64,000 nucleotides of DNA. Origin: Diphasiastrum complanatum (Eukaryota > Streptophyta > Lycopodiopsida > Lycopodiales > Lycopodiaceae). This document shows, piece by piece, positions 22,940 to 33,640 of the stretch; the first letter of the stretch is position 1; every line of letters starts with the position of its first letter. The notes under the pieces were generated by a model that worked only from the letters and a program-made list of their open reading frames with translations, ran no database searches and was not told where the DNA came from. The translations under genes were made by a program, and so were the position numbers. Location of the stretch: the NCBI GenBank assembly GCA_029204225.1, contig CM055095.1, forward strand, positions 23,603,641 to 23,667,640, read 5' to 3'.

Positions 22940-23906
22940 AAGAAGAATCGGCCACATTGATGAAAAGAAAGACATGTCCAAGCGCATAGCCGATCTTAGG
23001 ACAGAGGATACTCTGATTAGCCAGCAGGTTATTCAGATCAACCACAAGCTGACGATTGTCAGACAACACGAGACAAAGTTTGAAGCTGATTTGAAGAAGG
23101 CCAATGAGTCCGCTCAACGACTAAAAGACTATGTGGAGACCTTCAGAATGAACTCACCATGGCGCATGACAAGGTTGACAAGACAGTCCAAGATTCCAAA
23201 CAGCAGGTCTTGTTGCTAGCCGAACAATTGGACTTAGCAGCATTGGAACGCGATTGACTTCAAGGTGAATTGGACACGACCACCCTTGAACGCGATTCCT
23301 ACTTACAGACCCAAGTGCTTGATCGTCCAATCACACCGGATGAGATCCGATACTTGTTTCGCAAAGTGGAAACCTACCATACTACACTAGCGAGATTTTA
23401 GAAGAAATTCGATAAACTCAAAAGGACGACAACCACCGAGTTAGGCAAAGCCGAGGCCATTATCAAGGATTATGAGAAAGCCATCGCTCAGGTGTTGGAA
23501 GCCGGGCCTCAAATTCCAATTCCATTGATGCCAGAGTTCTCACCTCAGCACCAGGATTAGGACAGAAAAGGATACAGAGTTGGATTCAGGCATGGACCAG
23601 GGTGGAGCCCGCGATGTCCATGAAGAACAACCAGTTCCATAGGCAATAAAAGTAGGTCCATCTTCATCAAGGACCACACCATTGTTCAGATGACCAATCA
23701 GCATCGAGGACTAGATCCAAAGATTTTTAGCGCAAAATCCTCATGAGTTCTCGCGTGGTGGTTGGGTCATCAAGTTTAAGACTTCTGAAATTGAGACCGG
23801 CAAAGAATTGGATAAAATACCTGCATTGAGAGAGCAGCCAGCTTGGAGAATAACAGTTTCTGAGAAAACTTCAGAATCCATCAGGAGTTATCCATTCTAT
23901 CGATGA
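22940..23906 (+). pseudogene. Broken gene for a coiled-coil protein of unknown family
   Basis: An open frame with strong heptad-like composition starts before Met 22974 (DMSKRIADLRTEDTLISQQV, HKLTIVRQHETKFEADLKKA). A one-base shift near 23143 moves it to another frame (LTMAHDKVDKTVQDSKQQ, LAEQLDLAALERD), in which stops occur at about 23255 and 23398. A further shift after about 23560 leads to an acidic, Gly/Asp-rich segment, then a block around 23715-23905 (IQRFLAQNPHEFSRGGWVIK). I do not recognise the family. It lies between two Copia fragments and on the opposite strand, so it is either part of another retroelement or a captured gene piece. It is not translatable as one protein. Confidence 0.5.
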
Positions 23907-24361
23907 TGAGACCCAAGTAGTTTTGAAAAGACTCTAAACATATTTTTTCTATGTTTTGGAAGCTTTTGTCTTCCCATTGTTTGTTGTTCTATGTGGACTA
24001 CCAAAATGATCTAGAGAATTGAAAGCATAAATAAAATCTAAAATATCAATGGAAAATAATTTTGAAAAGCAACATAATCTAGAACTTGTCAAATGTAGTT
24101 TTAGCTTGTTCTCTGAGCATTTTCAACTGTTTGCAAGTAGTACAAACATGTATTTTTTATTTTGTTTAAGGAATTTTTTCTAGACCAAAATTTCTGTTCT
24201 ATTGAGATTGCATGTTTTTATAATTTTTTATGAGAGAGAAAGGGAGAGAGAGAAAGAGTAAGCTATCTTCATTATGGATCTTAGTGTTAATGATTGTAGT
24301 GTTAATGCTTAGGGTTAATGGATATTAGAGTTAGATGTGGATCTTCCATTCATGCTGAAAT
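23907..24361. other. No gene supported
   Basis: AT-rich stretch with a GAGAGA-rich patch near 24230-24260 and a TTAGTGTTAATG-like short repeat near 24280-24310. It separates the broken coiled-coil gene from Copia element C gag. No domain seen. Confidence 0.5.
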
Positions 24362-24726
24362 CTAGATTATGCTATCGCTCTCATGGGAACGAATCTACGC
24401 GTGACAACTAACTCCATTTCCTTGATGCTAGATTGATTAGATCTTGGGTTGAGGATAGGCAAGGAAAGAAACCCACTATAATGAGCAGCATGTATGTGGT
24501 TGATCTGAGTATCCTTGATGTTGAGGGTGATCATGACAATTGCTTTGCCACATCTCAGTTTCCACTTGGTGATGATGGCTGCATCACCTTCTGGTTTGAG
24601 CTCTGTGCCATCAACTATGTCCCACAATTCTTTGGCTAGTAGTATAACCTTCATCTTGAATTTCCAGAGATGGTAGTTATCACCATCGAGTTTGTCAATG
24701 AGAGATGAACTAGATGATGGATCCAT
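24362..24726 (-). pseudogene. Copia element C gag, 5' portion only
   Basis: Starts MDPSSSSSLIDKLDGDNYHL at 24726, a typical Copia gag opening (KLDGDNYHLWKFKMK), continues LWDIVDGTELKPEGD, then becomes unlike gag and stops at 24367. The start is about 130 bases after the primer binding site at 24858-24869, as expected. The rest of gag and most of pol have been replaced by other sequence; only the pol end survives at 20572-20682. Confidence 0.85.
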
Positions 24727-24857
24727 TTTGGTTAAACGAGATCGTTGGTAGAAACAACGATTGTCGGAATACTATTGGCTGCGTGTTTGCTAGAAAGACA
24801 TCTTGGTAGAAACAAGATTGATAAGTCGTAGTAGAAATACATATTACTGAAATGCAT

Positions 24858-24869
24858 GCTCTGATACCA
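24858..24869 (-). promoter_or_regulatory. Primer binding site of Copia element C (initiator tRNA-Met type)
   Basis: Minus strand TGGTATCAGAGC, complementary to the 3' end of plant initiator tRNA-Met, directly after the LTR end (ACAACA). Confidence 0.93.
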
Positions 24870-25553
24870 TGTTGTAAAAACGTAGGTGACCGGTAGCAGA
24901 AGTTTGAGCGTAGGCATGTAGGAACGGAAACGCAACAGTTACCAACAGAAATATTTAAGATGAATGAATCAAACAAATTGTGCAAATGCACAATATAGTA
25001 GTGAGACAAAAATGCACTCTAATTAATATCAAACAGTGAGTACAATGCTTGAAGTTATAACTTCAGCTTGATTGTTGAGCATGATTACTCTGGCTATAGA
25101 TAACTCTGATTGTTAAAATCCTTACTTAGCTTGATTAAGCTAGTAGTATATATTTACGAGTGTTTTAAATATATATATTACACGCATTAAATGCTATTTA
25201 CACCAGTCTTTGTATATGTACAAAGTAGGTAACTGCCCTTGGGATATTTTAGCCGTCCAACTATTTTTAGGGTTGATGATATGTTGGCGACGTCGGTCTG
25301 CCACTGTTGCAAAGAACCCGAAGGTAGGCCTAAAATGGATTTCAAGGCATTTTGGTAACTATGTCATGTTTCTCCAAAGGGGCGAAGAAGGCGAAAAAGA
25401 CGAAAAAGACGAAGGTGCCTGTTAAAAAATATTTTAAAGCAAAAATGAAGTTTGCAAAAATGCGAAGGTCCAAAATATGTAATCGGCCTTCGACTGTTTT
25501 TCCGGATGCTCATTGCTTGAACGATTGTTAAGGTTGAGTATTAAAATCTAACA
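24870..25553 (-). repeat. 5' LTR of Copia element C, about 684 bp
   Basis: Minus strand from TGTTAGATTTTAA (25553) to ACAACA (24870), bounded by the primer binding site. Related copies are at 20103-20562 (3' LTR) and 61339-61755 (partial). The left inverted-repeat arm ends inside it at 25147, so only the first 407 bases of this LTR are shared with the right arm. Confidence 0.88.
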
Positions 25554-26365
25554 GTGCTAGCATTTTTGGTGCAATGATTAAGTAGCTTCTAGAGTCACAG
25601 TTCTATAAAACCTTCCGGTTGCCAATTCACACTATGATCTCACTAATGTCTTTTTCCCCATTGAATTCGGCATCCAGATAGTCCTTTACAGCTAAGAGGT
25701 AGGTGTGGTATGGTTTAGGGCACCAACAATTTGTTAAGCCATTGTCTTTAGCTCTAGGGTACTACCTTTAACCTTTGGGAGTATACTTTTAGACCCCTAG
25801 GACGTAGCCTGACTTGTAAGGGTGCATCCTTAAAAATCTTCTGATTTTAGCCACAAAACGTAAGGTACTACCCTTAAGGTTTAGGACGTGCACCGTCAAT
25901 GTTCAAGATGCTACCATAAAAGTTTAGGGCCTACTTCTCATTTTGGTTCTAGGTCCCGAGAGGGATAAGGCCTAGAAATGTGAATTTTGCCCTTCGTCTT
26001 TGGGGTATTTCCTTCAAGTTTTAGGACTGTGCCTTTAGATTTCTAATATGTAATCTTCAACTCTAGGATCATGATCTCTAATAGGATATGGACTTTTGTG
26101 TATAGATATGTGCCTTTAAAGTCAGGTGATTCTCACTAGGTAAGACTGTGCCCTTAGAAGATCGTACGAGAAATGTTCAGCAAAAAGGCTACTTCTCATG
26201 AAACTAATATGATGGGGTCTTATTCTTTTCGTCATTTTTCCTTGCTCTGTAAAATGCTCGTGAGGTGCAAGTTATACACGCCGTTTTGTTTGATAAGCGA
26301 TGGTATTTTCGCCAACCGTCAAGTCTAGGTATTTCACTAGACAATATTGACGACGAGTGTGAGTA
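25554..26365. other. Non-coding part of the left arm with a recurring degenerate phrase
   Basis: No gene. Between about 25735 and 26165 a loose phrase such as TAGGACTGTGCC(T)TT, GTACTACC(C)TTAA or TTTAGGACGTGC recurs at irregular 35-50 bp spacing. It precedes Gypsy B gag and may be its LTR or leader, but no primer binding site was found. Confidence 0.5.
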
Positions 26366-28156
26366 GTGTGCCGCGTTAACCAAGGTGGTGTTTTTCAACC
26401 ACGAATGGTCGACGACTTGCTATGGTGTTTCACACTAGCTATGTTTGATGCCATCATGGAGGAAGACGAAGGACCAAATGTTGAGGATTCCGGGGAAAGA
26501 AGACTACATTGTACTCTACATGAATCAAAGCCAAATGTGGATACCCGAGATCAGCTTTGGAATCGCAGATGGAGTTGCTTAACCGGCAACATCAACCGCA
26601 AATGGAGAAACTCACCAAGGAGTTTCAAGATACCCTGAAATTTATCCAAAGTAGTATGTCTGGTCAATTACCCACTTGATAGGTACATCACAGACGCGAA
26701 AACATTTGGTGCCCACATTGCGAAGGTGCACATACTAGAAATGAATGTCCTTCATATTAGCCAGTTCTTGAATTTTCGATGCGAAGGTGTGAGATTTGTA
26801 ATGGCATGGGACATACCTCACTTCATTGTTATTACAACCCAAGGTATGCTCAAAGAGAATACTAAAGAGTAAACTATCAACCTCCTAGACCTACATTTGT
26901 TCTCTACGCTCCATTGAATCCATATCACCAGAGGAACAACCAATATGAACAGATCCAAGAACTGCCTAGGCAACCCACTTTACAACAACCACCATGCCTA
27001 TCTCTATTAGGTCTAGCCCCCAAAGGACCAATCATAAGAGGTAATAAATAAAACGTGCCAAATAAAGCACCAGTTCAAAATAATTTTGTAGATACCTCAT
27101 CTGATGAATCATACCACATAGAACAAGCATCCCAAGTTGGAAGTTACATTCCTTACCAAGAAGAAACCTCATTTTCCTATCAAGGAGGTGAGCAAATAAA
27201 CCATCCAAAAAGTTCATAAGTGCTAGCCATACAAGATGGCTATGCGATTGCACAAGGGCCCATGAGACACATATGCTTCATATGTGGTGAAACAAGGAAC
27301 TTTATGGTCGACTACCAAGTGAAATAAACTACCATTCAGAATGCCCTGACTGTGTTAGAAAACACAATTTTAAAGATTTTTCGAAACTACAAAATAAGAT
27401 TCTACCTACCCGCCACATCTATCACGAACCAGTTAGGGTCCTAACTCGAGCACAACACAAAGCCCAACAGCAACAAACCCAAGTGGATAAACTTGCTGCG
27501 AACATGGAAGTTCCTTGACAACTTCCACACTACCTAGAGACTATCCGGATCCAATAATGGAACAAAGATGCTATGACGAGATAAGAAAAGAGTTATTGCA
27601 GGAAGAAGAGAAAATGGAACGTCTGTTATCAGCTCCAATTCCATCTCAAGAGCAACAACCACTACAGGGACTTGAAGTTTTCTCGAAACTCTTGTACGTT
27701 CATATGACAATGCCTTTCCACAGTGCAATAAAATCCATCATGGGCCTTAAATGTTACATTCACATAAGTTTCCAGCTGTCGAATATAAAAGATGAACAGC
27801 GAAAATCCAAGGATGAACATAGGTGTTGCTAAGGGAAATAACATCACCTTATCCATGGTCTATAAAGATTATCCCGCAGTATCTGTTATCTTAGATAGTG
27901 GATCAGACATTAATATTATGGATTTGTCATTAGCAAAGACCTGGGGTTTTACCCAACTAGATCTACCACACTATAAGCTGAGCATTATTGAATGTGTTAT
28001 ACTAGATTTATCCGATGATGTACACACTTACAAGGTGCTTCTTGGTACACCCAAACTACAAATGGCAGGGGTGGTTCAAGATTGGAAACTAAGTAAAATT
28101 GCCTTTGGCAATAATGATAAGAGAGTCACGGTTGACTCAACAAGCCAAGTAAAATC
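26366..28156 (+). pseudogene. Gypsy element B remnant (left arm): gag with zinc knuckles and retropepsin
   Basis: Reading across several frames: an acidic gag segment (MEEDEGPNVEDSG, about 26455), a helical stretch (LLNRQHQPQMEKLTKEFQ, about 26570), zinc knuckle CPHCEGAHTRNEC (about 26710), a second knuckle CEICNGMGHTSLHC (about 26785-26830, C-x2-C-x4-H-x4-C), a degraded third (CFICGETRNFMVDY, about 27275), and an aspartic protease with DSGSDINIM (about 27895-27920) followed by KVLLGTPKLQ. Frameshifts and stops interrupt it. RT, RNase H and integrase are absent: at about 28157 the sequence switches to Copia A on the other strand. Confidence 0.85.
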
Positions 28157-31100
28157 TGCAACATCTTCTTTTCAATAAGATCCCTGATCAAGTGATACTT
28201 GATCGCGATGTGCTTTGTTCTAGAATGGAACACGGGATCTTTCGTCAGGTGTATTGGAGAGGTGTTGTCCATCTGCAAGACCAGGGGCTCATTCCTAGTT
28301 TCGCCCAATTTGTCCAGAAACTGCCTTAGCTAGATTATCTCGTTGGCCATCTTTGTTGCTGCAATGTACTCTGCTTTGCAGAATGACTAGGCTACAACAG
28401 TCTGCTTCTTGCTGACCCAGAGAACTGCTGCTCCTGATGCGATGGTACATCCTCTCGAGACGTTTTTACAATCGTCCTTGAGAGATGACCAACTAGCATC
28501 GTTGAAGAAAAGTATCCTGAAACCTGCATCACGACAATAACACAACTCGTAATCCCTCGTTAATTGAAGATATTGCAAAATGCGTTTTGCGATCTTCCAA
28601 TGTGTCGAGCTTGGATTCGTACAGAATTGGCTCATCCTAAATACTGCATAAGCAATATCAGGACATGTGTTGTCAGCAAGGTACATCAGTGATCCTATGA
28701 ACTTCCTATAAGGTGTTAGTTGCATATGTTCTCTCTCTTCCTCAGTCTTTAGACAATCATCATTTGTCAGCACGATCCCTGCGAGCATTGGAGTATTTGC
28801 TCCTTTGCAGTTCAACATCTCAAAATCCTGTAGGATCTTATAGGTGTATCTGGACTGGTGAAGGTATAACTTACCGACACTCAGAGCCTTTCAAGTGTTC
28901 CTAAATGGACTTCGAGATGAGTACTCCAAGTTGGTCCAAAGTTTTGCCATCATAGTCTCTTTCGATTTGTAAGCCTAGGTAACACCTGGCTTCTCCCAGA
29001 TCCACGATTTCGAAATGTTTCGAGATGTCTATCTTCACTCCAACAATTAGCTACTCACTCCTGAAAAGTATCAGAGTGTCGTCCACATATACAGCCATGA
29101 TGATGATCTGCCCATCTGTAACTCTGACATATACATTGGAATCAGCCAACAAAGCTTGAATCCCAATGATTTCAGGGCTTGATCTTTCTTCTTGTACCAT
29201 CATCGGGCTGATTGTTTCAGACCATAGATGCTTCTATGCATTCTGCATGCATAGTCAGGAAGTGAATTCGAGGCATATCCTGGGGGTTGATCCATATAGA
29301 CCAATTCGTCTAGTTCACCATGCAAGAAGGCTGTCTTCTCATCCACAATGTGGATCATGAAGTCATAAGTTGCTGCATATGCAAATAACAAACGTAGGGA
29401 CAAATGTTTGACGACATGAGAGAAGGTTTCAGAGTAGTCAATACCGTATCTCTGAGAAAATCCCTTCGCTACCAGTCTTGCCTTGTATTTCGTGACATTC
29501 CCATCTGGTCTGTGTTTGAGCTTGAAGACCCATTTGCATTTGACAGTCTTGTTGTGGCAATGGCTCCAACGTTCATACCTGGTTCTTCCTCATGGACTCC
29601 ATCTCTTCATTTATGGTTTGGATCCATCAGTCCTTTTCTGGACATTCAATCCCCTCCTCGGAAATCTGTGGTGCGCCACTAAATCTGCATAACTCTTCTG
29701 ATGTGAAAGCTAAGCTGCCTGACACATATCTTGCTGGCGCTCTTCGTGGTCTTGTCGACCTTCTAGGAGATCCTCCTAGGACAGCAATGCCTTCGTCTTT
29801 GTCTGTTCTGCTTGGTTTGGAACCATCTTGGTTTACAAGAACTGTGACAGCAAGCTGCCTCTCGAAACTTTCTTCTTCAGATTCGTCGTTCGAATAGGAG
29901 ACAACTCAAAAATTTTCATTTTTTTGTTCGTCCTCTGATCCCTCTGTCACTTGCAACAGGTCATAATAGTGTCTCTCCAGAACTTCGTAGCTGATAGGAT
30001 CGTGGTTGGCCATTGTCCTACTCTCATCAAATCTGACATCTCTCACTGTTTTCACAGTGTTCGTGTTTGGCATGTAGATTATGTAGTATGATGAATTGTT
30101 GTCATAACCTACCAAAAATCTATGCTCGACTTTCTCATCAAGCTTCTTTCAAAGCTTATCAAGAATATGTGCATAAGCTGCACAGCCAATGATTTTGACA
30201 TGAGACATATTGGGCTTTCTACCCCACCATAGCTCATGTGGTGTCGCGTGAGGAACACCATACTTGCATGTTCTGTTCTGGAAGTAGCGGCTGTAGCTAC
30301 TGCTTCAGCCCACAATACCCTTGGAGCCTTCGAGTAGGCCATCATAATCTGGCTGATTCCATCAGGGTCATGTTCTTTCGTTTAGCAACACCATTGTGTT
30401 GCAGCGTGTAGGCTGTAGTTCTTCTGTGAATGATGCCACGATCATTGCAGAAGTCAGTGAAGCGATTCGATATGTATTCGCCACCTCGAACTGTCCTGAT
30501 ATGCTTAACCTTGTTGTCTGTACATGTCTCAGCCCAATTCACATATTCTGTGAATTTATCAAGTGCTTCAGATTTATTCTAAATAAAATACACTCTAGAA
30601 AATTTGCTATAATCATCAATAAAGGTTATATAATATTTTGAACCTCCTACTGAGATCACATTGAATGGTCCGCATATGCCAGAATGCACTAACTCTAGAA
30701 TCTTAGTCGTTATGTAGGAATCTTTGATGAATGGAGTGCGTGACATCTTGCCCTTCAAACATGCATCACAGGTGGTCGAACTGGTTGCATTCGAGATGCT
30801 GACCCCTGTTATCGCTCCATGATGGCTTGCTTGGTAAAGTGCCATTGAGTTCATGTGGTAGAGTCTTCTGTGCCATAAAGTGTCTGGTGAGTCATCATGA
30901 GTCTGATGCACCTAATCTGCAGGTAGGCGTACCTTCAAATGATATAGGTTCCCTTTCCTTTTGCCTGGAGCGATCTGTACTGGCGTCAATCACGTTGCAT
31001 GTTTCATTAGAAAATGTCACACGCATCCCTGCATCTGCTATTCTTGCTACAGGGCAAAGTAGGCACGAATAAAACGTCTTCGAGTCGTCGGTGTTGAGCC

Positions 31101-32284
31101 ATAGTGAACCAATACCGTTCACTTGATGTCTAGATCCATCTCCAAGAACTATGAATCTTGAAGGATCTGCACTTTTGAAATCAGACATTATTTGTCTTGA
31201 CGTCATGAAGTGTGAGGTGGCTCTTGAGTCTAGGATCACCTCATGTGTGTCAGATGTCGATGTTGCACACATGTCTTCACAGATGTAGGCGGTCGAACAA
31301 TTTTTGTTCGTTCTTTCTTCGCCCATCTTCGAGCTCTCGGGCTCCTCGACATAGAATGAACTGTTGTTGTTCTCTTGTCTGTTCTGTGCTGATTGTTTCT
31401 CGGGTTCTGGCGGCAATCCACGGCTGCATGGCCCTTTTTGTGGCAATGGATACACTCAATCTTGGGATTGAGCTAGCATGTATCTAATGTATGCCCGTCT
31501 CTAATGCATCTCATGCAAGTCTTTTGTCTGCACCTTGCTGTTTCGACCTACCTTTGCTCTTCCAGTTGCCCTTGCTCGTTCTCTCTGCTTGCTAATCACA
31601 ATCCTGCCTCTGATTCGACTCCCTCTTAGGCTTAAATTGCTTCTTGGACCTTTTTTTGTTGCCGTAGAGGGCATGGTCATAACCATCATTGTGATCAAGG
31701 TGTTCTCAGGTCTCGACCTCCTCTCAAATATCGACAATCGCCTTTTCGAGATTCATGGTAGGATCTTTCGCGAGCAGGGTTCTTGTCGTTTGGAATGATC
31801 TGGGTAAGGCTCTCAACAAGTACGTGAACTGCTTCTCAGCTGACACTTCATTCTCTGCTCCAGAGTTATGTAGTGATAGAAACAGATCCTTCATCTTTCT
31901 CACGAAAGAAGTGAGGTCTTTTTCATCCCACTATAGATTCATCAGCTAATCTTCCAGCATCATGATTTGACTTCTTGATTTCGTCTGAAATCTGGTGAGC
32001 AATGCATCCCACATCTCCTTAGCCTTGGAGAGTGTTGCCAGGTCAAGTGTGAGACTATCTTCAATGGAAGATGATAGCAAGGCTACTGCCTTGTCGTTTT
32101 TCTCTCTCCATTCGTGTAGTTCCTTGCTTGATGTCGTAGGCATTTCTTCTGTGCCTTCCACCCAGGGGAATAAACCTTCGCCCTTCAGTATGAGTGATGT
32201 CCTAACTTTCTAGGCTAGAAAGTTAGATTCTGAGAAATCAAGAATTGTGCAGATCTTGTTCTGCATGCTGCTGATTGAAGCCAT
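28157..32284 (-). pseudogene. Copia element A remnant (left arm): gag, protease, integrase, RT, RNase H
   Basis: From Met at 32284 down: gag (LTLDLATLSKAKEMWDALLT), CCHC knuckle (CHKKGHAAVDC, about 31425), protease with the motif changed to LDSRATSHFM, integrase (LWHRRLYHMNSMAL, CDACLKGKMSR, TFIDDYSKFSRV), RT (ETFSHV, YMDQPPGY, SIYGLKQSAR, and a YVDD core near 29090) and RNase H (FRMSQFCTNPSSTHWKIAKR, HLTKDPVFHSRTKHIAIKYH). Many in-frame stops occur, for example two TAG codons in gag near 31950 and 31935 and one about 50 bases after the start. It ends near 28157 before the end of RNase H. Gag and integrase are slightly better preserved than in the right arm (for example GGEYISNRFTDF is intact here). 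Confidence 0.95.
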
Positions 32285-32387
32285 TGCTTTTGAAGTTTGT
32301 TCCCTCGTTGACGGTTGTTTGTCTAAATGCTTGCTCCTGGATCTGATAGCTTCTTGGCTATGCTAGATTGTGACAACAAGTAGGTAG

Positions 32388-32399
32388 GCTCTGATACCA
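32388..32399 (-). promoter_or_regulatory. Primer binding site of Copia A (left arm)
   Basis: Minus strand TGGTATCAGAGC, the initiator tRNA-Met type, about 104 bases before the gag Met at 32284. Only 166 bases upstream of it are shared with the right arm. Confidence 0.92.
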
Positions 32400-32565
32400 C
32401 TGATGAGAAATGGGTTGTCGCGAAACACTCGCAAAACTGTCGTGACCGCGAAGCAACCACGATTCTCTTGCGATTCGGATGGAGTTCAGATGTGGTCACT
32501 GGACACTGCCAGCTGAGTCACTCCTACAGTCCTCCAGAATGTAGTCAGACACTGCTGATCTACGT

Positions 32566-33239
32566 GAGTGATTGTTAGGCTTGAAAAGAGTCATTGAGGT
32601 GTGTATGGCAAATGTGTAGAGAAAGATGCAATTTAATAAGAGTTCCTTCCTTTGTAGAGGGCAAGATCTAGAAGCTCATGTTGTGTTGGTATTGGTGGAG
32701 AGTTTGTCTTCTCCTAAGTGATCAAATATTTCTAAGTGGCATTAGCTCTTTGAAGCACAATATCTTAGTGAGAGAGAAGAATCACAACTTTTGATTTTGA
32801 ATTTCATTCCAACTCTTAAGAGGTAGAGTCATTGGTGGAATCCAATAGGGGTGAATGAATTCAATTTATTGAGCAAAAATTGACATAGTATGTACGAAAC
32901 TCAAATTAATTCTATTCAACTTTCTTTGTGAGAGTGTGTGGGTCAAGTTGTGATTCCATTGGATGTCTATAACAAGGAGGAGTCCATGTTTGAGTGTTCA
33001 TGCATGGTTGGGATTGTTGTGAGTCTCTAGATGTCTAATTTTTGGCAATCTCGTCTTTTTGCTCGAGTTGCCTATCCCATGCATCCTACCGGTCGCGGCA
33101 TCTTTTTGAATCTTGTATTTATCTAGTGTTTGTTCATCCGTTTTTACACGGGTCCAATCATTTCTTGAATATCAGGAGGGCTTGGATTGCCCGTCCTTTA
33201 AGCTCGTTGTGTTGTATCACAACGATGCCTAATCCATAA
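32566..33239. other. Left-arm flank, no gene supported
   Basis: Unique sequence next to the left arm. If Copia A had a full 5' LTR here it should continue into this stretch, but the sequence is unlike the corresponding flank of the right arm and no TG start can be assigned. Confidence 0.5.
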
Positions 33240-33640
33240 GCTCATGCTTATGAATTTCCTTCTCGTCGAATTCCTCTTCTTGTTGGAATTCGTCACGAAG
33301 AGTACCAACAACCTGTCATTTAAGATCGGCAAATTGTTCGGACCATAAACAATTTGTCGCCAAAATGGCGTTGGCATAAAGAATAGAGTCGGTCCAAAAC
33401 CACCCTCCCTTTTCAGTTGGCAAGTATGTTACCTTTAGGATCCACGTCGTAATAAGGATTTGTGGATGACTCTTCGGTAGGGACGGGGGCCGCGGCCGCT
33501 TGTGAGAGACCACCCTCATCTTGGCTAAGCATACCTTGCAGTTGTGCTTTCTGCTCAGGAGTTAATGATGCATAAAAATTTGAAACATAATCTCCCGAGC
33601 TTTCACCACTGCCTGACCCCTACATGATTACTACATTCAT
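33240..33640 (-). pseudogene. Coding-like remnant of unknown family
   Basis: On the minus strand about 33630-33415 reads as a protein (GSGSGESSGDYVSNFYASL, TPEQKAQLQGMLSQDEGG, AAAAPVPTEESS, NPYYDVDPKGN) and ends in a stop after ILAN. A shift of frame continues LPTEKGGWFWTDSILYANAI, LWSEQFADLK, stop, then VVGTLRDEFQQEEEFDEKEI. The composition (Gly/Ser-rich, then Gln/Glu-rich) is coding-like. A transposase tail or a captured gene fragment is possible; I cannot assign it. Confidence 0.35.

Larger units (their letters stand above)
25147..32565 (+). repeat. Left arm of a 7.42-kb inverted repeat
   Basis: The reverse complement of 54333-61755. Paired landmarks have almost constant coordinate sums: 25147+61755=86902; 32284+54614=86898; 32399+54499=86898; 32565+54333=86898. 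Most stretches compared by eye differ by rare substitutions and small indels only. Flanking sequence is unrelated outside these limits. The arm contains the Copia A remnant (minus), the Gypsy B remnant (plus), a non-coding stretch and the first part of the Copia C LTR. Confidence 0.95.
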
